DNA from: an uncultured Eubacteriales bacterium
Lineage (GTDB): Bacteria > Bacillota > Clostridia > Oscillospirales > Oscillospiraceae
Assembly: GCA_900547405.1 (NCBI GenBank)
Contig: URGL01000032.1
Coordinates: 1-27,627, forward strand
Direction of reading: 5' to 3'
DNA: 27,627 nt
The notes beneath the pieces are model-generated. The model made no database searches. It saw only the letters and a program-made list of their open reading frames with translations, and was not told where the DNA came from. The translations under genes were made by a program, and so were the position numbers. Positions 14,444 through 22,555 of the stretch are shown one piece after another (the stretch's first letter is position 1; every line of letters begins with the position of its first letter).

Positions 14444-15634
14444 TCAGGCTTCCAGATTGATGCCGGACTCCTTGTTGAAGACGTGGCAGATGTGGCCGCC
14501 GAAGCTGTACTTCACGGCGGTGCCAGCGGTCAGAGCGGCAACCTCTTCGCCGGTCATGTTCATGGTGGAAACCACCAGAACCACGTCACGGCCCATAGAG
14601 GTCACGTGCAGGTGGACGGTAGAGCCCATCATTTCGGATACGTCAACAACGGCGTCAATGCCTTCCTTGGTCAGCTCGATGTGCTCGGGACGGACACCCA
14701 GGACGATGCTCTGGGGAGCCACGTTGTTCTTGGTCAGGTTCGCCTGCTTCTCATCGGACAGGGTCACGGTGATGCCGCCAACCTTCACGGCGTACTTGCC
14801 GTCTTCCTTCACCAGCTCGGCATCGAACAGGTTCATCTGAGGCGTGCCGATGAAGCCGGCAACAAAGAGGTTGTAGGGGTGGTTGAAGACCTCCTGAGGC
14901 GTACCGATCTGCTGGATGAAGCCGTCCTTCATAATGACGATCCGGTCGCCCAGGGTCATAGCCTCGGTCTGGTCGTGGGTAACGTAAATAAAGGTGGTGT
15001 TGATACGCTGGCGCAGCTTGATCAGCTCAGCACGCATCTGGTTCCGGAGCTTGGCGTCCAGGTTACTCAGAGGCTCGTCCATCAGCATGACCTGAGGGTT
15101 CCGGACAATGGCCCGGCCAATGGCCACACGCTGACGCTGACCGCCGGACATAGCCTTGGGCTTACGGCCCAGATACTGGGTGATGTCCAGGATCTCTGCG
15201 GCTTCCTTGACCTTGCGGTCGATTTCTTCTTTGGACTCATGGCGCAGCTTCAGAGCGAAGGCCATGTTGTCATAAACGGTCATATGGGGGTACAGCGCGT
15301 AGTTCTGGAAAACCATGGCGATGTCTCGGTCCTTAGGGGCCACATCATTTACCAGGCGGTCACCAATGTACAGCTCGCCATCGGTAATATCTTCCAGGCC
15401 GGCGATCATACGCAGGGTGGTGGACTTACCGCAGCCGGAAGGACCGACCAGAACGATAAATTCCTTGTCCTTGATGTCCAGGTTGAAGGCCTGCACAGCA
15501 ACAACACCCTCATCGGTGATCTGCAGATTGGTCTTCTTGGTCTCTTCGCCCTTCTTTTTCTTCTTGTTCTTCTTGGCGTCGTCGCCATTGAAGGGGTAGA
15601 CCTTTTTGATGTTCTTCAGGGTTACGCTTGCCAT
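14444..15634 (-). CDS. Sugar ABC transporter ATP-binding protein (MsmX/UgpC type)
   Basis: This 396-residue ATPase energises carbohydrate importers. It has Walker A GPSGCGKS (64-71), the Q-loop near 110, signature SGGQRQR (163-169), Walker B VMLMDE (182-187), a switch His in YVTHD, and a C-terminal MalK-like OB domain of about 150 residues. An unusual lysine-rich insertion (about 17-44, with KKNKKKKKGEETKK) sits between the first strand and VVAVQAFNLDI. No permease or binding-protein gene is adjacent, so it probably serves several importers as a shared ATPase, as MsmX does. ATG 15634 starts at the family N-terminus. The frame stays open to 15799, but the upstream AAAGGAGG at about 15758-15751 has no start codon at a usable distance. 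Confidence 0.93.
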   Translation of the reverse strand: MASVTLKNIKKVYPFNGDDAKKNKKKKKGEETKKTNLQITDEGVVAVQAFNLDIKDKEFIVLVGPSGCGKSTTLRMIAGLEDITDGELYIGDRLVNDVAPKDRDIAMVFQNYALYPHMTVYDNMAFALKLRHESKEEIDRKVKEAAEILDITQYLGRKPKAMSGGQRQRVAIGRAIVRNPQVMLMDEPLSNLDAKLRNQMRAELIKLRQRINTTFIYVTHDQTEAMTLGDRIVIMKDGFIQQIGTPQEVFNHPYNLFVAGFIGTPQMNLFDAELVKEDGKYAVKVGGITVTLSDEKQANLTKNNVAPQSIVLGVRPEHIELTKEGIDAVVDVSEMMGSTVHLHVTSMGRDVVLVVSTMNMTGEEVAALTAGTAVKYSFGGHICHVFNKESGINLEA

Positions 15635-15801
15635 AGTTTTTCGACTCCGGACATACTGAATCCTCAATGTATGCCCTCGCGCTCTGCCGAGCAAAACAGC
15701 AGAGGCATTACGACAGGTCTCCACACTGCCGCACCGTGAGTCAGACGGGGTTTCCTCCTTTATGTTAGCGGGATCGGTGCTATTTTTGTGGAGTAGCAAA
15801 G

Positions 15802-15848
15802 CCCCGCCGGGATATGGTCATTTTACCACACCCGGCGGGGAATCGCAA
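15802..15848 (-). promoter_or_regulatory. ABC ATPase promoter embedded in a large inverted repeat
   Basis: On the - strand TTGCGA (15848-15843) and TAAAAT (15825-15820) are 17 bases apart. The arms CCCCGCCGGG (15802-15811) and CCCGGCGGGG (15831-15840), plus inner TGGT/ACCA pairs, are centred on the -10 box. The palindrome could be an operator covering the promoter or a hairpin ending upstream transcription. The leader from about 15813 to 15635 holds no further gene. Confidence 0.6.
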
Positions 15849-15899
15849 CCGTTTAAGTCTCCAGTTTTTAAGGGGCAATTTTGTTGCATTTGACGAAAG

Positions 15900-15924
15900 G
15901 GCCCCGCCGGATACCGGCGGGGCC
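15900..15924 (-). terminator. GC-rich hairpin after cysE
   Basis: GGCCCCGCCGG (15900-15910) pairs perfectly with CCGGCGGGGCC (15914-15924) around ATA. It lies right after the cysE stop and on the - strand is followed by CTTTCGTC, a weak tail. The arms repeat those of the inverted repeat at 15802-15840. Confidence 0.7.
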
Positions 15925-15929
15925 ACCTT

Positions 15930-16853
15930 TTATTTTTCCTCCGGCCAGAAGGGCTCCGGGCCCTTGTCACAGCCGCGCTGGCGGATCTGGAGCTCCTGGC
16001 TCTTGACGCTGACAGTGGTGCAGGGGGGGATGGAGCTGGTGATGAACACATTGGAGCCAATCACCGAGTCCCTGCCGATCACCGTAGCGCCGCCCAAGAT
16101 AGACGCGCCGGCATAGATGGTCACATTGTCCTCAATGGTGGGGTGCCGCCGTTTGCCCCGCAGGCTCTGGCCGCCCCGGGTGGTGAGGGCACCCAATGTG
16201 ACTCCCTGGTAAACCTTCACATGGTCACCGATGACAGTGGTCTCTCCCACCACAATGCCGGTGCCATGGTCAATGAAGAAGTACCGGCCAATGGCCGCTC
16301 CCGGGTTGATGTCGATGCCCGTGACGCTGTGGGCATGCTCCGTCATGATCCGGGGCAGCAGCGGGACCCCCAGGCCATACAGCACATGGGCCAGCCGGTA
16401 GACGGTAATGGCGAACATACCGGGGTAGCAGTAGACGATCTCGTCGGTGCTGTAGGCCGCCGGGTCTCCTTCATAAAAGGCCTCCACATCGGTCTGGATC
16501 ACCGCCCGGACGGCAGGAATCTCCCGGAAGAAGTCCAGGCTGATCTTCTCCGCCTTCTCCTGAGCCGCCGCCTCGTCCATATCCGCCTTGAATACCATGG
16601 CCATCTGCTTGACCAGGTTGTACATCACATCCTCAATGAGCATAGAAAGATTGTGATGGGTATTGTAAATGCGGTAGTTCTTATCCCTGGAAAAGCCGGG
16701 ATAGACAATGCGCATGAGCTTGCCGATCATATCGATGACCACTTCTTTGTCCGGATGGGTGAAGGGATCCATACGGTCGATGCTGCGGCCGTTGCGATAG
16801 TCCTCCAGAATGGTATCGACGATCTGCTCCGCCTGCTGTTCCATAGTGGCCAT
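15930..16853 (-). CDS. cysE: Serine O-acetyltransferase
   Basis: This 307-residue enzyme acetylates L-serine with acetyl-CoA, the first step of cysteine synthesis. It has an alpha-helical N-terminal domain (about 1-165) and a left-handed beta-helix of hexapeptide repeats with TEHAHSVTGIDINPGAAIG (171-189), FIDHGTGIVVGETTVIGD (193-210, catalytic H196) and VYQGVTLGAL. The long N-terminal domain matches the EpsC/SrpH-like branch more than the short CysE of Bacillus. ATG 16853 has AAGGAGG eight bases ahead. It follows murA by 16 bases on the same strand and is probably read from the murA promoter. No cysK is nearby. Confidence 0.92.
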   Translation of the reverse strand: MATMEQQAEQIVDTILEDYRNGRSIDRMDPFTHPDKEVVIDMIGKLMRIVYPGFSRDKNYRIYNTHHNLSMLIEDVMYNLVKQMAMVFKADMDEAAAQEKAEKISLDFFREIPAVRAVIQTDVEAFYEGDPAAYSTDEIVYCYPGMFAITVYRLAHVLYGLGVPLLPRIMTEHAHSVTGIDINPGAAIGRYFFIDHGTGIVVGETTVIGDHVKVYQGVTLGALTTRGGQSLRGKRRHPTIEDNVTIYAGASILGGATVIGRDSVIGSNVFITSSIPPCTTVSVKSQELQIRQRGCDKGPEPFWPEEK

Positions 16854-16869
16854 GTGTGTTTCCTCCTTA

Positions 16870-18135
16870 TCAGTCTTCCAGCCGCCGGATATCCGCCCCC
16901 AGTGCGGTGAGCTTGCCGATCAGGTCCTCATAGCCCCGCTCCACATAGTGGATGTCCTCCACCACCGTGGTGCCCTGGGCAGAAAGGCCCGCGATCACCA
17001 GGGCCGCTCCGGCCCGCAGGTCGTGGGCAAACACCGTTGCACCCGTCAGGGTATCCACCCCCTGGACCACAGCGGTTTTGGCACTGATCTTGATATTCGC
17101 CCCCATGCTCTCCAGCTCGGTACAATAGCCAAAGAACCGGGTCTCGTAGACGCTTTCGGTCAATCGGCTGATTCCCTTTGCCAGCGCCATGCACACGCAG
17201 ACCTGGGCCTGCATATCCGTAGGGAAGCCGGGATAGGGCTGGGTTTTTACCGTGGACTTGCGCAGAGGGCCGGACCGCATGACCCGGATAGAATCATCGT
17301 AAACAAAGATCTTGGCGCCCATTTCCTGGAGCTTGCTGGTGATGCACTCCATATGCTTGGGGATCACATTCTGCACCAGCACGTTGCCTCCGGCGGCGGT
17401 GACGGCAGCCATATAGGTGCCCGCCTCGATCTGGTCCGGAATGATGGCATAGGTGCCTCCCCGGAGAGCGTTTACCCCCCGGATCTTCACCGTATCCGTG
17501 CCCGCACCGGTGATCCGGGCGCCCATGGTGTTGAGGAAGTTGGCCAGGTCCACGATATGGGGCTCCTTGGCCGCGTTTTCAATCACGGTCTGGCCGGGAA
17601 GCAGGGTAGCCGCCACCATGATATTGACGGTAGCGCCCACGCTGGCCATATCCAGGCTGATCCTGGCCCCGTGGAGTCCCTCTTCCCCGGGCTTCAGGGC
17701 GATATAATCCTCCGTCTCGTCCACATTGGCACCCAGGGCCTCAAATCCCTTGATGTGCTGATCGATGGGCCGGGAGGCAAAATTGCAGCCTCCGGGAAGG
17801 GCCACATGGGCATGGCCGAAACGGCCCAGCAAAGCACCCATCAGGTAGTAGCTGGCCCGCATCTTTTTTACAAGCTCCGGGTCTGGGGTCGTACACTGGA
17901 CCTCGGTGCTGTCCAGCTCGACTACGTGAGGCTCCGGATAGCGAAGCTTCACTCCCATACCCTCCAGGATGTCCAAAAGGATCCGGACATCCGATATATC
18001 AGGTACGTTTTCAACGCGGCAGACTCCTCTGACCAGCAGCGCAGCCGGCAGAATGGCAACCGCCGCGTTTTTCGCGCCGCTGATGGTGACGGTCCCCACC
18101 AGGGGATTGCCGCCGTTAATTTCATATCTGGCCAA
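16870..18135 (-). CDS. murA: UDP-N-acetylglucosamine 1-carboxyvinyltransferase MurA
   Basis: This 421-residue cytoplasmic enzyme transfers enolpyruvate from phosphoenolpyruvate to UDP-GlcNAc, committing the sugar to peptidoglycan. It shows the KNAAVA phosphate-binding start (22-27), RASYYLMGALLGRFG (93-107) and the fosfomycin-target loop LPGGCNFASRPID (113-125) with catalytic C117. Length equals the family norm. The start is TTG 18135, placed 11 bases after AAGGAG; no ATG in this frame fits, and the ATG just inside the gene is in another frame. It has its own promoter at 18191-18219 and leads into cysE. Confidence 0.95.
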   Translation of the reverse strand: MARYEINGGNPLVGTVTISGAKNAAVAILPAALLVRGVCRVENVPDISDVRILLDILEGMGVKLRYPEPHVVELDSTEVQCTTPDPELVKKMRASYYLMGALLGRFGHAHVALPGGCNFASRPIDQHIKGFEALGANVDETEDYIALKPGEEGLHGARISLDMASVGATVNIMVAATLLPGQTVIENAAKEPHIVDLANFLNTMGARITGAGTDTVKIRGVNALRGGTYAIIPDQIEAGTYMAAVTAAGGNVLVQNVIPKHMECITSKLQEMGAKIFVYDDSIRVMRSGPLRKSTVKTQPYPGFPTDMQAQVCVCMALAKGISRLTESVYETRFFGYCTELESMGANIKISAKTAVVQGVDTLTGATVFAHDLRAGAALVIAGLSAQGTTVVEDIHYVERGYEDLIGKLTALGADIRRLED

Positions 18136-18190
18136 GGAATGATCCTCTCCTTGTGATGAATTGGGTAATAGAACACAATGTTTCCAGTGT

Positions 18191-18219
18191 ATTCTAACAC
18201 AAAACCGGAATCTTGTAAA
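18191..18219 (-). promoter_or_regulatory. Promoter of murA-cysE
   Basis: On the - strand TTTACA (18219-18214) and TAGAAT (18196-18191) are separated by 17 bases, 55 bases ahead of the TTG start of murA. It lies in the short gap after the RsmF-like gene, so murA need not depend on readthrough. Confidence 0.8.
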
Positions 18220-18231
18220 GAAGCAATTGGT

Positions 18232-19521
18232 CTATCTTCGCAAGCCCTTGGGATAGTGGTTTTTGAGCTGGCTTCCGTCTCCTTTGGCCCAGCCGATGCT
18301 GTAGCCGTCCACCGTCACCAGGCACCAGCCCTTTTGCCTGGACGGCAGGGTCTCCCCGTGGAGATAGCGCTTCATCTCCCCGGAATCCCAGGCATAATTC
18401 TCTCTCTGGCCACAGTCCTTCGTCCACAGGGCCAATGCGTGGGCAGGCTCCAGCCGGTCCTTTTTGAGGGTTCCCAATTCCAGCCCAGGCCGCAGGACCC
18501 GTAGGCCCTTCAGCTCCGGTGCGTTCTCCGGCAGCAAAAACAGCCGGTCCCCGAATTGGACGCACTTCTCCCGGGGCAGAAGGATGCCCGCTTCCTTTGA
18601 GAAGCTGCTCCATGCCTTCGGCAGGCTCTGGCCCTTCTGCTCCTGTGCTTCCGGTTCTTCCCCCTCCAGCTTACGCAGCCGGGCGGCGAAATGTCCCTCC
18701 CCCCGGAGCTTGTGGGGCCACATGCGATAGGTCCCCTGGGCCCCGGCCTCAAACCAGGGCGCTTCCAGGCTCTCCGGAACGAACTCCGGATGCCGGTCCA
18801 AAAAGGCCGCCACCGCCTCTTCGTCCTCCTGTGGGGCAAAGGTACAGGTGGAGTAGACCAGCAGCCCTCCCGGGCGCACCATACCCGCCCCCCAGTCCAG
18901 GATCTCTGCCTGGCGGCGGGCGCACATCTCCACCGTCTCCGGGCTCCAATCCGTTACCGCCGCCTCCTCCTTGCGGAACATTCCCTCGCCGGAGCAGGGC
19001 GCGTCTATCAGGACTCTGTCAAAGAAGCCCGTCAGGCGGCGGCTGAGATTCTCCGGCTTCTCGTTGGTCACCAGAGCGTTGCCAACGCCCATGCGCTCAA
19101 TATTCTGGGCAAGGATCTTTGCCCGGCCCGGATGGATCTCATTGCATACCAGCAGTCCCTCTCCCATCAGCCGCCCGGCGATCTGGGTGCTCTTGCCTCC
19201 GGGGGCGGCGCAGAGGTCCAGGATCTTCTCCCCGGGCTGGGGGTCCAGCAGGGCCACCGGGGCCATGGCGCTGGCCTCCTGTAGGTAGTATACCCCCGCC
19301 TCGTGGTACGGGTGCAGCCCCGGCCGGGCGGCGGGGTCGTAGTAATAGCCCATGGGCTCCCAGGGCACCGGCTCCAGGGCAAAGGGCACCGTGGGAATTT
19401 CCCCCTTCAGGGGGTTAAACCGCAGGGCCACTGCCCGGGGCCGCTGGAGACTCTCCAGAAATGCCCCATATTCCGGCCCCAGCTGGGCCTCCATTCTCTG
19501 TAAAAACGCCTCAGGCAGCAT
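18232..19521 (-). CDS. RsmF-like rRNA cytosine-C5 methyltransferase
   Basis: This 429-residue NOL1/NOP2/Sun-family protein methylates a cytosine in ribosomal RNA using S-adenosylmethionine. It has the SAM site ILDLCAAPGGKST (100-112), the motif-IV catalytic pair DAPCSGEGMFRK (173-184, C176) and YSTCTF (223-228, C226), followed by C-terminal RNA-binding domains of the RsmF type (about 270-429). The PCSGEGMFRK form is characteristic of the RsmF/YebU branch. ATG 19521 follows GGAGGGG. It starts 11 bases after the FliB-like gene and ends 96 bases before murA, so it belongs to the coiled-coil/fliB-like transcript. Confidence 0.9.
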   Translation of the reverse strand: MLPEAFLQRMEAQLGPEYGAFLESLQRPRAVALRFNPLKGEIPTVPFALEPVPWEPMGYYYDPAARPGLHPYHEAGVYYLQEASAMAPVALLDPQPGEKILDLCAAPGGKSTQIAGRLMGEGLLVCNEIHPGRAKILAQNIERMGVGNALVTNEKPENLSRRLTGFFDRVLIDAPCSGEGMFRKEEAAVTDWSPETVEMCARRQAEILDWGAGMVRPGGLLVYSTCTFAPQEDEEAVAAFLDRHPEFVPESLEAPWFEAGAQGTYRMWPHKLRGEGHFAARLRKLEGEEPEAQEQKGQSLPKAWSSFSKEAGILLPREKCVQFGDRLFLLPENAPELKGLRVLRPGLELGTLKKDRLEPAHALALWTKDCGQRENYAWDSGEMKRYLHGETLPSRQKGWCLVTVDGYSIGWAKGDGSQLKNHYPKGLRR

Positions 19522-19532
19522 AGTGCCCCTCC

Positions 19533-20495
19533 TTACTGTTCCGTCATCCTTGCCAGTGCCAGCAGATTCCGATCCGTCAATCCCGACAAGGCATAGGCCC
19601 CATCCAAAAGGGCATCCACATTTTCCGCATCATTCTCGATCTCCTTGGAGAACAGCTGGGCCGTCTCCACCGGGTCTCCCCCCAGCAGGCACACCAGCAG
19701 CACGGCGGAGATCATAAATTTCCCCCGGCATACCAGGTCAAGATCCGAAATTGCCTGTAGCCAGTACCGGGAAATGAGATAGCGCAGCATAGCCCGGTCC
19801 GATTGGGCCAGCTTTCTGGGGCTGGGCGCTGCCAGCCGCTTCCGCCACTTGGGGGTCAGAATTTCCAGCTCCCGGAATACGTTCAGAAAGGACGCCTCAT
19901 CCCCCCGTCCCTCCGGTTCCGGCAGGTCTTCACTCTCATAGATCTCTTCCGCGGCTCCATCCAGGACCTGCTGGACGGAAACGCTGTAGTACAGGAGCCG
20001 TTCCAAGGGCCGGTCCAGTTCTGTCAATTCCATAGCCCGCTGCCGGGTCCGCAGCAGCAGGGCCATGTCCGGCTCCACATCCTCCGCCTGCCCCTGCTGG
20101 ACCCACTGCCATGTTTCCTCTTTCAGAAGGAGCCTGGCCGCCTCCGGGCAGCTGAGCTCCAGCCCCAGCTCCACAAAGGAGCCGTAGTCGTGGGTCAGCC
20201 TGGGAAATTCCCGGCAGGTTTTGCAAAGGGCCTCTTCCCCCAGCTCCGCCTGGATGCGGCACAGGCCGTCGGCCCGCCACATGGGGCACCAGGTCCCCTC
20301 CAACGTCAGATAGACTTCTCCATCCTCGTTTTTCAGGAACCTACGCAGCCTGTCTCCCAGTTCCCCGGGCAGGCTGCGGTATAAGGCGGCTTTCTCCCCG
20401 TCCACCGCCACATCCCACTGCTGGCAGCAGCTATCCGGGCAGGCCGAGGCAATACAATGGAACCCATCGTACAAATCAGGTTTACGAATCAGCAT
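19533..20495 (-). CDS. FliB-like flagellin lysine-N-methylase family protein
   Basis: This 320-residue protein is dominated by cysteine clusters: CIASACPDSCC (C14, C19, C23, C24), WCPMWRADGLC (C70, C79), CKTCREFPR (C91, C94) and C116. The remaining 200 residues are mostly helical. This Cys pattern is that of the FliB/YkgJ-like family, whose Salmonella member methylates flagellin lysines and is thought to carry an iron-sulfur cluster. There is no flagellar gene in the window, so another protein may be the substrate. ATG 20495 follows AAAGGAAG. It sits between the coiled-coil gene and the rRNA methyltransferase gene. Confidence 0.85.
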   Translation of the reverse strand: MLIRKPDLYDGFHCIASACPDSCCQQWDVAVDGEKAALYRSLPGELGDRLRRFLKNEDGEVYLTLEGTWCPMWRADGLCRIQAELGEEALCKTCREFPRLTHDYGSFVELGLELSCPEAARLLLKEETWQWVQQGQAEDVEPDMALLLRTRQRAMELTELDRPLERLLYYSVSVQQVLDGAAEEIYESEDLPEPEGRGDEASFLNVFRELEILTPKWRKRLAAPSPRKLAQSDRAMLRYLISRYWLQAISDLDLVCRGKFMISAVLLVCLLGGDPVETAQLFSKEIENDAENVDALLDGAYALSGLTDRNLLALARMTEQ

Positions 20496-20522
20496 GGGGG
20501 CTTCCTTTCTGTGTATCGGAAA

Positions 20523-20545
20523 GCCCGCCGCGAAGGGCGGCGGGC
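20523..20545 (-). terminator. Hairpin between coiled-coil gene and fliB-like gene
   Basis: GCCCGCCGC (20523-20531) pairs with GCGGCGGGC (20537-20545). On the - strand it is followed by TTTCC, a weak tail only seven bases after the coiled-coil gene. It may attenuate rather than end transcription. Confidence 0.6.
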
Positions 20546-20552
20546 CGGAAAA

Positions 20553-21125
20553 TCATTCCTGCTTGGGCTTCAGCCGACTGATGGTATCCGCCGCGTCCTG
20601 CAATGCCAGGCGGCTGGAGGAGATGGCGGCTTGCAGCGTATCCAGCTGGGTGGAAACCTGCTGAGAGATGCCTGTCACCTGACGGATGGCCCCCTCTACC
20701 CGGACAGAGGCCTGATTCAGCACAGCGCCGGTCTGGGCATAGATGAGGTTGGCCCGCTCCTTGGCCACCCGCTCGGCCCGCTCCGCCCGGCGGTAAGCCT
20801 CCAGCTCCTGGTTGGTGTCCAGCCGGGCACCGCTGACCTGGACCACGGCCTCCCGCTGGACCTCGTCCCGCTGGCGCAGCGCCTCGTCCCGCTGGGCCTG
20901 CATGGCGGCCAGCTGGGTCTCCAGCTCCATGCACTTATTCTCCAGCTCCCGCAGCCGCTTCTCCCGAGGGTCCTCCCCCTCCGGCTCCGCTTTTCTGCGC
21001 AGATTATCCAGATCCGTTTGCAGCTGGTTCAGCTGGGCGTTGTGCTGGGTATTCAGGTATTCCAGATATCGGGCCACATCCTGACGGTTAAACCCGTTCA
21101 GGGCAGAGCGGAAATTCAGATTCAT
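20553..21125 (-). CDS. DivIVA-like coiled-coil protein
   Basis: This 190-residue protein starts MNLNFRSALNGFNRQDVARY, similar to the DivIVA/GpsB N-terminus (F..A..GY.R.EV..YLE). Long heptad-rich coiled coils follow (about 28-75 and 80-145) with many Q, E and R residues, then a shorter helical end from 150 to 190. There is no membrane segment. A scaffold role at membrane curvature or division sites is possible by analogy only; similarity is limited to the N-terminal 30 residues. ATG 21125 follows GGAGAG. A clear promoter at 21160-21188 drives it and probably the two downstream genes. Confidence 0.75.
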   Translation of the reverse strand: MNLNFRSALNGFNRQDVARYLEYLNTQHNAQLNQLQTDLDNLRRKAEPEGEDPREKRLRELENKCMELETQLAAMQAQRDEALRQRDEVQREAVVQVSGARLDTNQELEAYRRAERAERVAKERANLIYAQTGAVLNQASVRVEGAIRQVTGISQQVSTQLDTLQAAISSSRLALQDAADTISRLKPKQE

Positions 21126-21159
21126 GGGCGTTCTCTCCGGTCATATGTCAATTTTTTCT

Positions 21160-21188
21160 ATTATAGCACAGAATTTATGGGAAAACAA
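21160..21188 (-). promoter_or_regulatory. Promoter of the coiled-coil / fliB-like / rsmF-like transcript
   Basis: On the - strand TTGTTT (21188-21183) and a perfect TATAAT (21165-21160) are 17 bases apart, 34 bases ahead of ATG 21125. Confidence 0.85.
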
Positions 21189-21250
21189 TCCCCCCAACCG
21201 CCGAAATGACCCCGGGCGATATATTCTTCCGGTGGGAAGAAACATTTCTC

Positions 21251-21279
21251 TTGCTTTTTTTTCCGGGATGTGCTATTCT
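21251..21279 (+). promoter_or_regulatory. tRNA-Leu promoter
   Basis: TTGCTT (21251-21256) and an extended -10 TGC-TATTCT (21271-21279) have a 17-base spacer. Transcription would start about a dozen bases before the tRNA. Confidence 0.75.
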
Positions 21280-21298
21280 ATACAGGCAAAATCCCTAT

Positions 21299-21384
21299 GC
21301 CGGTGTGATGGAATGGTAGACGTAGTGGACTCAAAATCCACCGCCAGCGATGGCGTACCGGTTCGAGTCCGGTCACCGGCACCA
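21299..21384 (+). tRNA. tRNA-Leu (anticodon CAA)
   Basis: An 86-base class II tRNA. The acceptor GCCGGTG (21299-21305) pairs with CACCGGC (21374-21380). The anticodon stem GTGGA/TCCAC encloses loop CTCAAAA with CAA at positions 34-36, reading the leucine codon UUG. A long variable arm and a T arm CCGGTTCGAGTCCGG follow. Discriminator A and CCA (21382-21384) are encoded. The gene has its own promoter and terminator and is the only tRNA in the window. Confidence 0.97.
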
Positions 21385-21391
21385 AAGCAAT

Positions 21392-21442
21392 ATAATCCGA
21401 ACCAAATCTTCCCAGTGGGAGATGGGTTCGGATTATTTGTTT
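21392..21442 (+). terminator. Terminator of tRNA-Leu
   Basis: ATAATCCGAACC (21392-21403) pairs perfectly with GGTTCGGATTAT (21425-21436), with a smaller CCC/GGG helix inside. TTTGTTTTC follows. Confidence 0.92.
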
Positions 21443-21571
21443 TCTTTGGCAAGTTCGAGGAAACCTATTTCCGAAACGGTGCCATCAAGCGGCCGGAATC
21501 AAAGCCCAGAGGGCCACGGAAAAAGAAACAGATTTGGATGCCTTTGTTCATGGTATGGGGGATGGAATCAT

Positions 21572-21594
21572 GGGAATGTCCGGCGGACATTCCC
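21572..21594 (-). terminator. Hairpin after the HMG-CoA-lyase-like gene
   Basis: GGGAATGTCC (21572-21581) pairs with GGACATTCCC (21585-21594) around GGC, next to a small CGGC/GCCG hairpin. It lies 22 bases beyond the - strand stop and may end that operon, although no T-tract follows. The rest of 21443-21616 shows nothing recognisable. Confidence 0.5.
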
Positions 21595-21616
21595 GGCCTT
21601 TGCCGGTGATGAGGAC

Positions 21617-22555
21617 TTATTCCACGGATCCATATCTTTCGCGTTTGATTTTCTGAAGCCTCTGCATATAGCTGTCCACTGTCGAGGGATCAACAAGGGA
21701 GGAAATATACTCGCCGGCGATAATGGCCCGCTCCAGGTCAACGCCGGTGTCGATGCCCATGGTTTGCAGCATATACAGCAGATCCTCCGTAGAGATATTT
21801 CCGCTGGCCTTTTTGAATACGGGACAGCCTCCAATTCCGGCAAGGGAGCTGTCGATGCGGTCAACGCCCGCCTGCATGGCAGCCAGTGTGTTCGCTAGAC
21901 CGGTGCCTCTGGTATTGTGGGCGTGGAAAGCCCATACCTGAATCTCGGGGAATTCCACCTTCATTTCCAAAAAGCGGTTGAAAATCTGGTTGGGAGCCGA
22001 CATTCCTGCCGTATCGTTCATGGAAATTTCCGTAGCGCCGGAATCTATAAAGGCACGGATAATCTCTTTGATTTTCTCACTGGGGATCATGCCGTCATCA
22101 TAGGGAGAAACAAAGGCCAGGGAGATCGAACCCAGGATTTTTACCTGATGCTGACAGCCCAGTGCGCCGATTTCCCGGAATCCCTTCATTCCTTCACCGA
22201 TGGATGCGCCGTTTCTCATGAGTTGATAATGTCTTTCACTTCCGGAAATATTCAGTTTGATCTTTTCACAGCCCGCGTCCACGGCCATTCTCATAGCGGT
22301 GGGGGTCTGCAGCAGCGCCCGGTAGACAACCCCCGGCTTCCGCTCCATCACGCGGAAAATCTCCGGCGTGGATTCCATGCCGCGCATCAGGTTGGAGCCT
22401 TTGTCCACGAAGGAACCTACTTCGATTTCGTGGATTCCGGACTTTACGATCAAATCCAGAATGGTCAGCTTTTCCGCCACAGTGGGGGGCGGCAGAGTCT
22501 GAAATCCGTCCCGGGTGGATACTTCACAAACGGTAATACGCTTCGGAAAATTCAT
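21617..22555 (-). CDS. HMG-CoA-lyase-like aldol lyase (DRE-TIM family)
   Basis: This 312-residue TIM-barrel metalloenzyme resembles hydroxymethylglutaryl-CoA lyase. It has STRDGFQ (13-19, with the metal ligand D16 and R15), the metal-binding pair H211-A-H213 in FHAHNTRGTGLANT, and the active-site loop GIGGCP (240-245, C244) followed by ASGNISTEDLLYML. These residues predict divalent-metal-dependent carbon-carbon cleavage of a 3-hydroxy acid or its CoA thioester. Compared with the classic enzyme the motif before RDG is EVST instead of ECPR-like and several substrate-side positions differ, so the substrate may not be HMG-CoA. ATG 22555 overlaps the LysR stop by four bases. It is the last gene of the carboxylate cluster. 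Confidence 0.87.
   Translation of the reverse strand: MNFPKRITVCEVSTRDGFQTLPPPTVAEKLTILDLIVKSGIHEIEVGSFVDKGSNLMRGMESTPEIFRVMERKPGVVYRALLQTPTAMRMAVDAGCEKIKLNISGSERHYQLMRNGASIGEGMKGFREIGALGCQHQVKILGSISLAFVSPYDDGMIPSEKIKEIIRAFIDSGATEISMNDTAGMSAPNQIFNRFLEMKVEFPEIQVWAFHAHNTRGTGLANTLAAMQAGVDRIDSSLAGIGGCPVFKKASGNISTEDLLYMLQTMGIDTGVDLERAIIAGEYISSLVDPSTVDSYMQRLQKIKRERYGSVE

Noticed and set aside
15635..15799. N-terminal extension of the sugar ABC ATPase, or a leader peptide after AAAGGAGG near 15751-15758
   Set aside because: No start codon lies at a workable distance from that site, and the extension is unrelated to the family; the nearest GTG frame is only eight codons and too far away.
21440..21609. 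Short + strand frames between the tRNA terminator and the lyase gene
   Set aside because: No ribosome site or recognisable domain, and the frames run through the hairpin at 21572-21594.
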